A DNA stretch of 64,000 bases from Crotophaga sulcirostris (lineage: Eukaryota; Chordata; Aves; Cuculiformes; Crotophagidae), in contig VYZB01000294.1 in the NCBI GenBank assembly GCA_013397455.1, positions 434,001 to 498,000 on the forward strand, read 5' to 3'. Below, one piece after another: positions 48,529 to 62,500 of the stretch. A program made the position numbers and the translations under genes. Under the pieces are notes generated by a model. That model was not told the DNA's origin. It worked only from the letters and a program-made list of their open reading frames with translations, and did no database searches. Within the stretch, counting starts at the first letter, position 1, and each line of letters starts with the position of its first letter.

Positions 48529-51124
48529 AAGAAAGAAGAATAAAGTTTCTAGATACTGAAGCAATATTTCAGTCATGAAAACACTTCTGTATCAAGTTTC
48601 TTTCTGGGTTACATATTTTCGCTGTCACTAGATACCTGAAATCTTATTCTCCCTACTTCAGATTCATCACCTCCTTTCCTGCATTTATTTCATTGCTCTT
48701 CTAGTTGGAAGTCTTTCCCCTCCTTTCTCTTTTCACTTTCAATAGACCAGTCAAGAAATGCATTCACCAGTAAGGGAAGTTATTGTTTCAAGTGCATCAT
48801 TCTGTTTCACCTAGAACTGCAATAATGTGATCTGCATGAACTAGGAACTAAAAGGAATAAGTTTAATAACTAAGTAATAAATATAGTGGATAATAATTCT
48901 GTGAAATTACCATAAATTATAAAAATATAGTTACAACTAACAGCTAAAAAGCATATTTTTCCTGTGTTAAGATTAAAGGTTTTTTGAAAAATCATGTATA
49001 GAAAGAGAAGTATCCTGTAAGATGTTAACTGTGTGTCTGTAATGTTAAAATGTGATAGAAAAATCACAAATACAGTTAGGTGAAAGAAAATGTAAAATGC
49101 TATTTTTAGTGGTTTTGCTCAGATATTTTTTAATGTTCTTTTTGTTTTTATTTCCTAAATCATATATCTTACATGAAAATTTTGGACAGAAAAGCCATGC
49201 TCATAAAGGGCAAAGCCTAGGACAGGCAGCTGTGGCATTTTTGTCAGCTTTGTCATGCAGTGACCAAACTATTTCTTTTCTCTTGTGAAGAAATGTTTCC
49301 AGTAGTAGAAAGACTGATTTACATGGAAACAACCATAGAGTAGACATAAACCTGCTGCTTTTCCCACACACTTATTTCATTATAACAAGAGTAATTACTA
49401 AATTTTGATGTTAGTGCAAGTAGCAATTTGAGTCTTGTGCCATATAATTTGAGAATGTTACTAGGAGGTGGAGAACAGGGTTTGGAAAACATAACTTCTG
49501 GCAAAATTAATGCTGATCATTGCTAATATTATTTTATGTGCTTTGGGGCTTAGGTGATGTTTCCTTTACTGTTTGTATCTCTAATACATCGGCAAGAATG
49601 GCACATCACGATCCTGAAAAAAAGCTAGTGCATTATTTAGTTATTTACAAACCCCACTTCTTCACGAATATAACTCTGGGATTAAGCACATGCACAGAAA
49701 CACAGGAGAAAATGGAAATTAAAATAGGGCCCAGGATACCAACATGCTTATGTAAATATCTATGCCAGTATGATTTTACATAAAATAATTATTTGAAAAG
49801 CATACTTAAAAGAGGAAAAGTCATGTGACAATGAAATGAAAGCGAAGAAGAGGAGAAGAGTTGTATAATTAGTCACTCAAGGTGGACTGTATAAGCAATT
49901 CTTGACATATTTGTATAGAAAATATCTAATGTTTGCCCACATATCAGAAAATATCAGTTAGAACCAAAAAAATATTTTCCCGCTGAACTATACAAGCACC
50001 AGGTCACATTCCTGAGAAGTCAATACTGTCCTGATGTGCCTGGCCAGTGGATACACCTTGATACCTTTCTTTGGCAAAATGTTCAATCGCTTTTTGCTTG
50101 GCAAGGCAGTGGTTGATGTGACCTTAGAAAAGATTTTTCAAAAGTTCAGTTTTTACCCTTTCTAAGGGCCCTTGACATTGGCTGGGCTCCCTGTGAACTC
50201 TGCAAAATGAAGCTTTATGTTGGCTTTATAGGAGTATTTCAAAAGGATCTGATTTTCCAAAATAGTACACAGATGAAGAGTGAGACTCTTCTGATGAAAT
50301 GGTTTACCAGAGTTATCCCGAGCAGGCACAAACAGTAACCAAAGGGGCAGCACTGGCAGATCAGCTCCCAGGTTGCACAGATGCAGTTTTCCAGCTCGTA
50401 GCTTTCTTCCTACGGGGACACGAATGCTTCTATCTACTGAGGAGCTGTCTGCTTTTGGTTTTGCATAGGCAGCACCTCAGGATTTTCTAGCATGTTAACT
50501 ACACAGCGTTTATAGGGTGCTGAGCAGCCAGCTGTCATAGAGCAGTGTGCGGGGAGCTGATCCTGAAGATTTACGATGCATCTTTTGCTGTCTTTGGTCC
50601 ATTTCCTTAATCAAGACGCTGATTACTAGGGCAATTGTTTTTAGTTCTTGTTTCATTTCATTTTACTCTCCTTGGAAAACATGATGAATCTTTGGTTTTT
50701 TTTCTTCCCCTCCAACCTTTAAATCAGTTGCTCTTCTCCCAGACATCTGTAGGCACAGAGAACACCTTGCAGGCACTGTTGTGTTAAAGGCACCCGAGTG
50801 TGAAGCAAAATAATTAAATGGGGCTGACATGGCTTTCAGAGGTTTGCTGATCTATCCATAACAATTAGACAGCATCTGAGTCTTGCCCAGCCACTTGCAA
50901 GCAGGGCGAGTGCATTCAGAAGGTGAATTTTAAGAGTATTACCTGGCAGAAGACTCATTTTCCTCCCAAATATTGTTTTGTTTTTTGAGGAGAAAGGGGC
51001 TTGGGGCTGGCAGAAGGCCAGCCTTTGGTGCCAGCCAGAGAAACAGAGGGAAAGGTCTGACTCCCAATTATTTACTTCTGCTTTTTCATTCCAGCTTGAT
51101 CTTTTCTGCAGCGTATCTGCTTTA
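48529..51124. other. Unique AT-rich DNA
   Basis: No gene or repeat family was recognised. The frames are short and without domains. Confidence 0.5.
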
Positions 51125-51206
51125 GGTGAACTCGCTTTAGCAGGGAGGATGCACTAGATCATCTCCAGAGGTCCTTTCCAAACCCTACCATTCTGTCATT
51201 CTGTTT
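51125..51206 (+). mobile_element. CR1 LINE 3' tail fragment
   Basis: CTTTAGCAGGGAGGATGCAC, then TAGATCATCTCCAGAGGTCC and a tail ACCATTCTGTCATTCTGTTT, form the sense 3' end of a CR1 copy. About 80 bp remains. The ATTCTGT tail unit marks a different subfamily from the ACTGTGA-tailed copies. Confidence 0.88.
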
Positions 51207-52254
51207 AATAGGTATTTTTCAGGCCATGTAAGCAGTTGGGACATATCCACCATGCCAGGGAGACGTTGGTAGAGCAGGTGAGGACTGGGGGCAGGAGAAC
51301 CCACAGCTAAACTGCTTGGAGATGGTCTTGGGGCAGGCGGATGAGGGACAACTGCCAGCCCCAGCTGCCCCAGCCCCCCTCGATTTTCCCCTCTCAGCCT
51401 CTCCCTGACATCTTCATCACCCACAATGGTCTGGTCCAAGTGGCCAGCGTGTTCCTGCAGTGACTGGTGTCCACAGGTTTCTTCACCATACTAGAGGTCC
51501 TACAGAAGGAAAACTTCTCATGCCAGCTGGGAAAATGTGGTCATCCTGCCACTGGTGTATGTGGCCCCTTTCCCATACCTGCCCGGCACCAACATGTCAC
51601 TTTTCATGAGTGTTTTGCACCAAAATGTACATTTGGTCCTCTCAGCATGGCTGGATTGAAACACCTGAGGCTGCCAGCGTGGCTGCAACTCTTCAGACTG
51701 GGACAAGGGGACAATTAACCTGCAGACAATTTTTCAGGAATGCTTTTGTTTCTTCCCCCTGCCCCTGAAAATCAGGAAACCCTTGTACATAGCTAATGAA
51801 AGACAATGGAAGAAAGGACTACTAATGGGGCTAATTAACAAGTGGGGCTGAAAAAGAATGTCATGTGCTATAAATCAAATGAAATACAGCTTTTAAGCAG
51901 CAAGCATTAATTACATGCTTGAATTGAACTGTGTATGTAATTCATCTGTGGGGCAAGTACAATTGCCCCGAAGACTCTTACTGAATACAAAAACAAGCTA
52001 AATTTGACTTCAGGAATAAAAACAGCTTTTTGGTGAAATTCCTGATATAAGGAACCAAGTGCCAGCATCCAGAAAGGAACAAGGTACCTACAATGTCCAT
52101 TGGGTGGAAGTCTAAAGGCTAGTTCTAAAGCCAAGAGGTATGTGTATACACATAGGGATGAGTTAGATACACAGGTAAAATAGTCATAATGCTGCTTACA
52201 TAGATAAAATATTTGCAAATACATATATATGCATATATTAATTCCTATTACACT
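51207..52254. other. GC-richer unique stretch then AT-rich DNA
   Basis: 51220-51700 is richer in G and C than its surroundings. It has opposed open frames (51185-51439 minus, 51467-51718 plus) without recognisable domains. 51720-52250 is AT-rich. No gene is called. Confidence 0.45.
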
Positions 52255-52354
52255 ACAACAAAAGGAGTTGGACTTGATGATCCTTTTGGGTCCCTTCCAA
52301 CTCGGGTAATTCTATGGTTCTAAGATTCTATGATTCTATGATTCTATGATTCTT
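52255..52354 (+). mobile_element. CR1 LINE 3' tail with octamer repeats
   Basis: AGGAGTTGGACTTGATGATC, then GGGTCCCTTCCAACTCGGGT and five or so ATTCTATG-like tail units up to 52354, form the 3' end of a CR1 copy in sense orientation. The tail units are well preserved, pointing to a comparatively recent insertion. Only about 100 bp is retained. Confidence 0.92.
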
Positions 52355-55300
52355 GACCCCTGCATCTGGCTGGGACCTGATGGATGCCAGCCCTGGTATG
52401 AGTGGGTGGATGCACAATGCCCCCTCACACCAGTGGCTGGTGCAATGGGTTGGAGCAGACACTGCTCTAGATCCCTCCCAATCATGAGTTATGCTCTGCC
52501 CTGGCACAGAACTGGGAGGTTTAGGATAAAGCATTCCCTTACAGGTGGACCTTGACTGACCTTCCCCCTCCCCTCCCTCACCTTTTCAGTCTGTGTAGGA
52601 AATTGAATGATTAATAAAACTTTTCTGTATCTGCCCTGATAAATGAGCTCATGTTGATTTGAGAATTTCCATGAGATAATTGTTGGCTTTGCTTTACCTG
52701 GCTTGTGCAGATTGTGATGCATGCACCTCACCAGTCAATTCCTTACTGCCCAAGAGAAGGAAAAAGTCTAGATAACATTTCCCCAAAGCGTTAAGGTTTA
52801 ATTCCCTATCTCATTTCAGGACCTGATTGCACACAAAGTGCATGCCAGTATGAATACATCTTCAGGCAGGCAGAATTTCCCACAGCATCTTCATCAAGGA
52901 GTGTTTTTACCCTAATACTGAGAAGGGAAAGAAAACTGCTGATTGCATTTTTGTCTCAAATCACAAATTTCAGTAAAGATTGAGAGCATCATAGACAGAT
53001 TATATATGCTAGTCAGCTGTTCAAAGTTATATAGCCTGGAGATTTTTCCAGAGGAATTCCTAGGCCATAAGGGTAGAATAGGCAGCTCTCAGTATATAGG
53101 TGTAGTATTGTCTTGTCCCAAAGAAGAAACCCAGCTAGCAGATGCCACAGAATATAGTTTGACATTTTTATTCATTAAAATCTGCATAGATACTGCTTTT
53201 TGGCCTGTGAATGAAAACATCACAGCATTAAGTATGGAAGATGATAATCCTAGGTTGAATTCTATTTGACTCTATGTGACTTTTATAAAAATAGTGTACA
53301 TGAATTATTTCTCTTCTTTTAAGACTCTGGGATGAAATTATCACAAAAAACTTCTAATTTGTCATGATGAGATCCCTCTTACCTCTCTCTTTAACTGGAT
53401 GTTTTCAACAAAGCCAAGTTCTTGAATTTTCTAAGCCTTGTGGTTCCCATTGAAGTCCACTAATGGTTCCACATTGAAGTCCACCACCTGCCAACAGCTG
53501 AGGAAAAGGAGATGGCAGATTTCTTTCTATCTTCCCTGAACTTGGAAGATACTGGATAATTTTTAACTTTGCAGTAGCAGTTGCTGAAAGATCATATGAT
53601 GATGTTTTGTGCCTCCAAATGACATGGACCTAAAATCTCGAACATTTAGCTTCTTCTCTTTCCAAGAGACAATCTTTCAAAGAGCTGTCCTCTCTGTTTT
53701 CTGCCTCTTCTCCTCCTGATCCATTTAAGAGGAGCAGAAAATCCCCTCAAAATAATTATAGAAAAAAACTTGTCCTATTGACACAGCAAATTTTCTGGGG
53801 AGGTGCTACGTAATTTGACCAGGAGATCAATATGAAAATTCTTAAAGGGTGCTCAGAGGGCTCATTCTGGTCCTAAACAGATACATTTGGCAATTCTACT
53901 AGTTCTATTGACAAAAAAAAATTACTGCTGGTATACAATGGTTCATATCAGCCTTGCCCCATGAATACATGATCACAGAGCCATCCAGTGGGCCATAATG
54001 GAACATGTCTTATAGCTGGATCAGAACAAAAAATATGGAATATTGTGTGGGATTGCACACCTCCTTAGCTGTACCTCAACTTTTGTCATCAAAATCCTTC
54101 CCAGGCACTCCAGCTCATGCCTTGGTGCCTTGCTGCTCTTCCTCAGACTTTCCAAAACTCAATAATTTGGAAGGGCTAAAAGTGTTTGAGCTAAAAATTC
54201 ATGAATTCTAACAATCTAGGAAAATACAAAACCCCTGTGATGCCTGAAATGTTGCCTTTTGTTTGAAAGGATACTTCTTTATTTATGTCAAGTAAGTGCT
54301 CCAAATTCCATAAATTCTGAATTGATTTAACCAAAGTAAACTACTATCAGTTCCTGATGTGTAAATCTCAAACAGTAACATAGCATCGGAAGAGCTATCT
54401 GGTATATTTGGCAGGAATTAAACAGTTAATGTTTCATCAGCTTGAGGTTAATGATGTACATGCTATTAGTGCTTCTGCCTGTGTTCTTATAAGGTTTTCC
54501 ATATATATCAACCTGGAAACGTTGTCTGATTTGGTACTGTGAAGGTTAATTGTTAATTCAAGTGCCAAGAAATTTAGTTAAATGTTCTTCCATTATATAG
54601 GTTTTAATGATAAGCTGATGGGGGAAGGCAGAGAAAGACTGTGAGAAGACTGCAGGAATTGATGGAAAGTGATCCCTCTATTCCCTCTGTTTCATGACGC
54701 CTTCCCTTGAAGGAAGGGAGTATTTGGAGATAAATAAGCCTCAGCTGAGCCTGAACTCTTTCTTCCCAGACTTCTTCAGGTGGGGCTGTAGACATCTCCC
54801 TGAGAGAATATTCACACTCTTGTGAAATTTCACCAGTGAGAGATTGCATTTGGAAATGCTACTGTGAGCAGTAGCTGTGAATGAAGAACAATTCTGTGAG
54901 CTCTGTTACTGCTGTGTGTGAAGCTTCCTTTATCATTGGTGGGATAGCTGCAAAATGCACACGTAATCCTATAGATGTTCCAGTGAAGCTCATCAGGAGC
55001 AGAGGGCAAGAGCTAAAGGTGATCATAACCGAGTTTTTTGTTGTTGGGGCTTTTTACATGAGGTAAATCATCTTGCATAGTTTGTGTTAGAGTTTTATTA
55101 GTGGATATTAGGTGTAAGTGCACCCAGAAGTGTGGATTCTGATTGAATCCTTTTGGGAGAGTCTTAGTGGAATATGTGAATACATTTTACTCAAATGTTT
55201 TCTTTCCCTACAGGATGGATGAAAATTCAAATCTTAATTTACATGCTGAATCAAACTGCAGATCAGAATGAATGACTGATGAGATCCTGTACTTATTTAC

Positions 55301-58300
55301 TGAGCTATTTATTCAGCCATCAGAAACATGGTATCCAAAATTAACTGTGCCACTATAATCTCAAGATCACTTGATAAGACAGTAGGAATCCTGGGAGTTG
55401 TTTCTTTTGCTGAATCACACACAGCGCTCCCACCTTTTGCAAATTTATGTTTCTTACATGGTATGGTTCTATTTTGACTGTAGTTAAACAGACACAGTGA
55501 ACCTCACTTCCTATTAAAACCCTACATAAAGGAAGACTAGCGAGCATGTTCAAAATGAGCATTTGCTGATATGTTATCCCTGAACCAACCCAATGATCTG
55601 AAAACCTAGAAGATATAGTATGGAATGCGGGCCCTTCCCTGAAACCTTTGCAATAGTAATGGCTTTCTGCAGTCAGGTGGTTTAGGGACACATCTGAGAC
55701 ACAGGAAACAGTAAAGCTGTCATTTGCTTGACTTGAGAAAGGTTCAGATTAAGAATGTGAGAGGGAATGGCAGTGCTAAGCAGATATTGGAGGTACATAT
55801 GGGATTTCTTCTTGGCTTTGAGTCTCAGACACCTTCATATGGGCACTGCTGATTTTCTGTGCTCTTAAGATGGCTGTATGCCCAGCAATAGGCAAGCCAA
55901 GGACAGAGGAACTACAGTGTTCCCGTCCTTCATGCACATTTCAGAGATGCTGGAATATGTGTTCCCTATTATGAACTTGTGCTACATTTAGTGGAGAAGA
56001 AAGCATAAACTGCAGGGAGCACTGTATATTGTTATTACTTTATAAAACATGATGGCTAATGATTTCCTGTGAGCCTGACAGCTTCTTAATCTTCTGGGCT
56101 GCATCATAGCTAGGTTTCCTGCACTTGCTGCTTTTCACTACCCCACTTGCTGCTTGGTGATTAGTGCTTGCTCCTCCAGGGTGCTGGGCAACCACAGATC
56201 CCATTTACTTCCTTGGGAATTCAGGGCATTAAGCACCCAGCAGAACTGTGCTGTTCCACCCCATGCCTGTTAGGACAGCTATGCCCCACAGGTGCAGAGT
56301 GCCACTATCAAGGCAAAACAAACAGCAATATAACATATCATTAATAACTCAATAGTGTACAGCTGTTCTTGTGAGTTATTAATTTGTATTTGTGCTGTCA
56401 AACCCATTCAGAGGGGCTCTTACATTGCTGTCAGGGCTGTCAGACAGGACCCCCTGAGGAGCTTTTTGCAGCAGAGTGCTGGACACCTCAGATACCGGGT
56501 CACACTGAGCTATTAATGTCACCACCATCAAGATGCATCCTGGAGCTGAGACCAGTGATGCTGTCATCTCCCAATTCAGAACAGGGCTTCGGTGCTGGGT
56601 TTGTGGCTTTGTACTTGCTGAGCCCACCAAGAAAATCCCGCTTTTGAAATCACTCTGCAATGAGGAGGGAAGCCTTGGGGCAGCTGTACGAAGCTGCTTG
56701 TGAGCACATTAGCAAACCAGAACATATCTGCACGCATACATTTCTCCTTGGTCTGCAGACAGTGGAGTAATTGTCTCACTTTTAATTGTGTGATACACGT
56801 GGCTAACAAGTAATACTCTTTTTAAAGAAAAAGTCAATCCTCCTTCCCAGAAGCTGTTGTAGCATTGTGAAAAAATATCCAGAGGGAGAGATTTTTTTCT
56901 TTCTTTCCCTTTCCTTTTTATTTTAAACTAATCAGAAACACTGCAGATTCAGCCATCTATAAAAGCATGCCTCCAAAAGGAATTTGATTTATTTTTATGA
57001 AATGAATGTGTGGTTTTTATTATGCGTGGCAGGTATGGTTGGAATCCAAGTATGAAAATTGTATTTTACACTGTAGACCCTTGGGTAATGAATTAAAAGG
57101 CAACACAAACATATCTGCCATTGAAAAACACCACAATATGAAGGCCCTTTCAAGAAAGCTAAGTAAATGAAGTGTAGGCAAAAAGCAGATTTTTTTGTTT
57201 GCACCTCTATTATTCAGTACCTTTTACATATTTTTTTTTCTATCGAGGAAGGAGATGCCTGTGTTAGAATAGAAACTAAATTCTCATCTTTCTAATCTAC
57301 ACTGTATCTTCAGACTCTGCACTTTTGATTGTCCAGCCCTAGCATCCCCTGGTTGTATCACAGAAACCACAATGTGGAAGGGGGGAAAATTCAGGCTTGA
57401 GACTCATCCTGGAATAGAGTCAGGATGAAAGAAAAATATCTTGACAATGAATTCAATATATAGGAAGGTTTTCTGAGTGGTTCTATGTCTGTCTTAACCC
57501 AACACTTTAGCAAAGTTTTGATCTTTTTTGTTGTGGTTTGTTTTTTTTTCATTTTTGCATGGAAAAGTTGTTGCTTTTAACATGGTTCAGTTTCAATGTG
57601 CCCCCCAAAAAGGAACCTTGTTTTCAGCAGATGAGTAACTGGTGCAGCAGCACACAGAATTCCCTTTCAAATTCTTCCACTGTCCAGTCCTTCATGGAGC
57701 AGTTTTATGACATTGTAGAAGCAGGAAATTATCACGTTCAAAACACCTAATGGTGTTAGCAACAAGCATGTCTGAACACACTCTTACCCATTTTCACATG
57801 TCTATAAGCTTGCAACAGTGATTTGCATTTTTAAGAGTGGGTTTTTCATTGGAGACTTCAATTTCAATTTAACTTCAGTTTCAGTGCAGCCTGGAGGAGA
57901 CGGTGCTTATCTCTGATCAGGTGCTGCTGGCAGTTGAGAGCCTTATCCTGAAACACCCCTGACCTCATAACATTCAGTGACTGGTCACTGGAGCAGGATA
58001 CTGGAGGTCACTGCTTTCAGTAAAGTAACCTCACAAATAGTCAGGGTGTGATTGACAGCATGTGGCTGTCTTCCTTGTATCCACCTACCAAGGGAAAATT
58101 GTCCTGTCCCCTCTGTTACCCATGGGCTGACTACAGGTTATTGTAACTGCGGTGTTAAAATAGCATATATGTGTGTGCACCCCTCAGTCTGTATGGTGGC
58201 TATGGCAGCCTGAGTTGGTGTTATCCTTTACGGTGCCACTTTTGCTCTTAATCATTAATACGCTTCGACAGAAAAGCGCTAAGGTCATACAATAAGTCAT

Positions 58301-59176
58301 TCAATACAGAATCAACTGTGCTTTCAGGTTGGTAGATCTTTGTTTCACACTCCATCATTGGAGACTGTGAAAAAGAAAGAAGCAAATTAACTTGTGCTTT
58401 CTAAATTGTATCTTACCACATTAATAAGTGAGTTAGCTTTAGGAACTGAATAAATAAAAAGCAGGTAAGGGATGAATGAGAACTGAGACGACACTGTGAG
58501 ATATTAGACTTGAGAGTTGCTATGTCAATAAGAGAATTACCAGCTGAATCCTCCACTTCTCCCCTCATTCCCATAATCCCCACTCTCGGGATGTTCTCAA
58601 GGAGAGGGGAATGGACCAGGACTTCCCGTCATTACAACTTGCCCTGTTCTATCCACTTATTTTGCAGAGAGGTCTGAAATAAATCTTAGGTTGAATTTAA
58701 TATGGTAAGGGCAGTTGTAAAAATGTGTGGACAATCTTACTTTCACCAACAAGCAGTGTGTATTTTTAACTTTGACTTTAATGGGAATTTTTGGATTCTC
58801 TCTTGCTAAAAGCAGCAATAGATTTTCCAACCATGTCTACTTTTACAACAATATTAAGAATATATTACAAACCTAGCATTTATTCACCATATAGTGGATT
58901 TCATTCAGGAAGCTCAAAGAGATTCTCTTTTTTTCTTTCTCTTTTTTTCCCTACTACAGAAAATGTAAGGAAATTGTCAGAATGTATGCAAATACACAGA
59001 GTAAATTCTAGCTGCTACTCAAGTTTAATATTTCTCTTCAAATAGATGTATTTTATCTATGTCAGAAGTGGAACACCAGAAACTGATTTGATATGTATAT
59101 GCTTGGTACCTTCCATACTATAGCAGTAACGACATTACATATAAATACAATACATATATCTTATGTTACATTATAT

Positions 59177-59177
<1 letters not shown>
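52355..59177. other. Unique DNA, no convincing gene
   Basis: No transposon was recognised with confidence. 52355-52640 ends in a pyrimidine-rich tract and an AATAAAA at about 52612 and might be a worn LTR, but this is weak. A tandem duplication lies at 53441-53484. 58225-58300 keeps several CpG sites and may be a conserved element. The open frames are short and overlap on opposite strands. Confidence 0.45.
53441..53484. repeat. Tandem duplication of about 23 bp
   Basis: TGGTTCCCATTGAAGTCCAC (53441-53460) is followed by TAA and an almost identical TGGTTCCACATTGAAGTCCA. It is a single local duplication with one base inserted. Confidence 0.88.

Positions 59178-59210
<33 letters not shown>
59170..59210. 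repeat. (AT)n microsatellite
   Basis: An uninterrupted run of about fourteen AT units (from about 59180 to 59209) is preceded by ATTATATTATT. It is probably length-polymorphic. Confidence 0.95.
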
Positions 59211-59212
<2 letters not shown>

Positions 59213-59299
59213 GCTTCCAATTTACACAGGAGATCACTCTTTTATCATTCAGAGAAACTGGGTAAATTAGTCAACATGGATATTCACACAATAATGAAC
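59211..59299. other. Spacer between microsatellite and CR1
   Basis: Nothing recognised. AATAATGAACAATAATGAA just before the CR1 copy may mark the insertion site. Confidence 0.4.
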
Positions 59300-59545
59300 A
59301 ATAATGAAAGTTTAGACTTGATGTTAGGAAAAAGTTCTTCACTGAGAGGGTGATTGGCCATTGGAATGCGCTGCCCAGGGAGGTGGTGGAGTCGTCAAAC
59401 CTGGAGGTGTTTAAGGGAAGACTGGATGAGGCACTGAGTGCCATGGTTTGGATGATGGGTTGGTGTTAGTGTTGGATTATAGGTTGGACATGATGCTCTC
59501 AGAGGTCCTTTCCAACCTTGTGGTACTGTGAAACTGTGAAACAGG
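59300..59545 (+). mobile_element. CR1 LINE 3' fragment
   Basis: Sense orientation. GTTTAGACTTGATGTTAGGA begins the ORF2-end region. CATTGGAATGCGCTGCCCAG and GGAGGTGGTGGAGTCGTCAA continue it. The tail is TGGTACTGTGAAACTGTGAA. It keeps several CpG sites and shows little damage, so it is among the younger copies. It is the same subfamily as 42677-43212, in the opposite orientation. Translation of the 3' part is interrupted. Confidence 0.94.
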
Positions 59546-62500
59546 TTATTTTCAATACTTATGCCCAAACGAGAGTTGAGTCTCACATTTTCAGCCACTT
59601 GACTAATATGTTTTCAAATATAGTATTTGGCTACTATGTTTTCAAAACTTGGCTCGTGTTTTATATCAGAGGGTAAACTTCCGACAGCATAATTGTCTGT
59701 AAACATTGAACAGCTAGAGAATGTCCTGATCGAAGCACCCTCTGATGTTCAAGTTCCTCATGTCAATGGGAGGAGTTGTAAAGGAAATAATCCAAAATAC
59801 GCATTAATGTGAAACTGAACATTTCTTATATGTGATCATGAAAAGACTTATTTCATTACATAGACAGAATAACTCCCTCTCTTTAGTTTATTTTTCTTCT
59901 CAATTTTGAAACAATGAGCACAAGGTTTTGTGTGATTGCCATCATATTTTCTGCCAGATATACTTATTTTGACACCAAAGCAGACTTCAGTCTGACTTTC
60001 AGAGATGTGTTGGTTTTGCTTTTCTACTGTTTGCATTGGTCTTTATCTTTATTTGTATTCAAATCCAAAGGATAATTATAATTGTATATTGCAGTAAATG
60101 ATAATAAGGGCCTTCTTTAAAAATAAGCTTTCAACATTAGCTGAAAGGACATTGTCAAATGTTAGTCTTGGTTGTAAACCCAGAATTTTTAATTTTTACT
60201 TTGTATTTTCAGTTTTCTTTGTGAGTGATCAGAGTACTTGGCACTATTTTAAAGTAATTTTTTATTTCCACTTTCCAAGGCTTCAGTAAGTTTTGTTTCA
60301 TATGATCTACCAAATACAACAAAATATTGCACGATATCTAATCAGAAACAGAGGGAAATTGGACATTTTTAAAAGAAATATTTAACTTCTCAGAAAGCCA
60401 AATACTTCTAATTATCAAAAAATGGACTCAGAAAGCTGTAGCAGTATTTTATGGAAAATGAAGAACAAGAGTCTAATTATTCTTTTTGTTATTCTTTTTT
60501 TAATCCCTGGATTTCTGCCTGGAAGATGTTTCCTCTGAAGCATCCTCATCTGCTCTCTCATTTGGAAGATCAGTTCAACATAGAAGAGGTGATGTGGCAC
60601 AGGGACCTCAACACAAACAGCACTAGAAATTTGTGGTGGCATCTCTACATCCAAGTTATGTTTGCATATGTTTGTCTAAAATTGTGGGAAGGAGAAAGAA
60701 AGAGGAGAGTTTCTTTTTACACAATAAAGTTGATTCTTTCTCTGGAAAGCATTCTCATGAAAATATTAATTTTGTCAAGGAGCCAATTTTCTGTCAAAAC
60801 AGTTTAGATCCAATGTCTTTGATTAGGCTTGGTGCTAATGAAAGTCCAGGTCTGTAATTTGGGTAATGCAAGACAGAGCATAATCTGAGTTTGTGCTTGA
60901 GTTTGCAATGCTGAGGTGACATGCTTTCATTTTCTCAATTCATAACATGAATTCAATAAAACTATTGACACAAAGAAGGCTGCTACTTATAAATGCTTGC
61001 GAATTGAAGCTTTAATTTGAAAATGGAACAATTTTTATCTGGAAATCATTTAGAATCAGTAAGGCGCTATTTTTACAACCATCTTTTAGAAACGATCAAA
61101 CCTCAACATTTAGAACTACTTTAATATTATATTATGACCATGCCAAAAGGTTTACTTGAATTACGGTGATCTGGGAGTGATTTCTGCAAAACTGTGAGTC
61201 TGATCTTGAACCAGAGGTACTGTAACTGGAGAATGTGACAGTGCAGCCGTGTTCCATAGGCAGATTCCATAGGACAGTATTTGCTAAAGTCTGAGACTGT
61301 TAAATGGAAGCACTAACAGACCACCTAGCAAATCTCCGCAAAAATCTTTTTCCCTCACATGTCACCATGAGTAAGGTGGGAAAGCCATGAGATGCTGAAG
61401 AACTAAGATTCATCTTGGCTGCATGTCATTACAGGAGCAGAGCAGAGCAAGAAGCAGTTTGATGGTTTTATCACCATTTTTTCTTGAGCTACTTTCTTTC
61501 AGGTGTCTCCAGGGAGCTCTACTCCTCATCACCACCACCCCAGCTCTGGCAGTTCAACTGCCCTCTAGAGTCCCTCATTCTCCTTGTCTTCCTCCTGTAG
61601 CAGGACAATTTCAGACCAATAACTACATGAGGGGACTGGAGAAGAGACACAGCTCTGGCACAACCCCTTCTTGGACTGGCCTTTGTCCATTTTTGCTGAA
61701 CACCATTTGCGTATGCCACGGTGCAAGGAAGCTCTCAGCTCTGGGCAGAGACGTGGGATCTTCCTATGATGGCACTGATGTAGAAGAGAAGTTCAACCTC
61801 TAGCTCTGTAGCATCTAGTAAACTGGGTGGATCTTCTTTCCTGTTGTCTTTATTTTATCTGTCCCCTCATTTCTTTTTATGGTTGATCTTTATGGAAATT
61901 CCTAACCTTTGCTGCTAACCTATTTATGGGCCATTAAACCTTTCTTTTTTTTTCCCTCTAGGTTTGGAGGAAAATTCTACTTCTGTAGTAATTTGTTCAG
62001 GCATGGGCTTTCAGTTTGTTTTTTTCCCTCTTCTCTTTGAGTCACTGTAGATTTTCCCAATGTCTCTTTGTTTTTCTGCTGTTCCTTTTACTGCTCGTGC
62101 TGCATATGCTCATGGCAAATACATAAAAGATCCTGTAGAAACAGATTGCCTAAAAAAAAATCAGCTATCCATTTTAGTCATCTGCTCTCTGATCAGCTGA
62201 TTCAGGGTGGTCTTGTGAATACAATAGTGAGAGTCTCACAAGCCAAGTGTTTGCTTCTTGTTAGGTCCTCATATGAAGCCCTGATATATTATTACTCATT
62301 AATGACTTATCTTCTCATCTATGAAGAAAGAATGCATGTAATTCCTTCATTAATAGTATTGATCAATATATATCACATGTAAAGTCACTTTGCTGAATTC
62401 ATCTCGTATTTTAAATCCTCACTTTCAGAGCTTGCAGCTGATCTGGCCATTAGGCTCTGCTACTATTTGTTCTTTGTGTTGTGCTGAGGGAAGAGGGATT

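Noticed and set aside
52355..52640. Pyrimidine tract and AATAAAA suggesting an LTR end
   Set aside because: No TATA box, defined ends or family resemblance. The preceding sequence is a CR1 tail.
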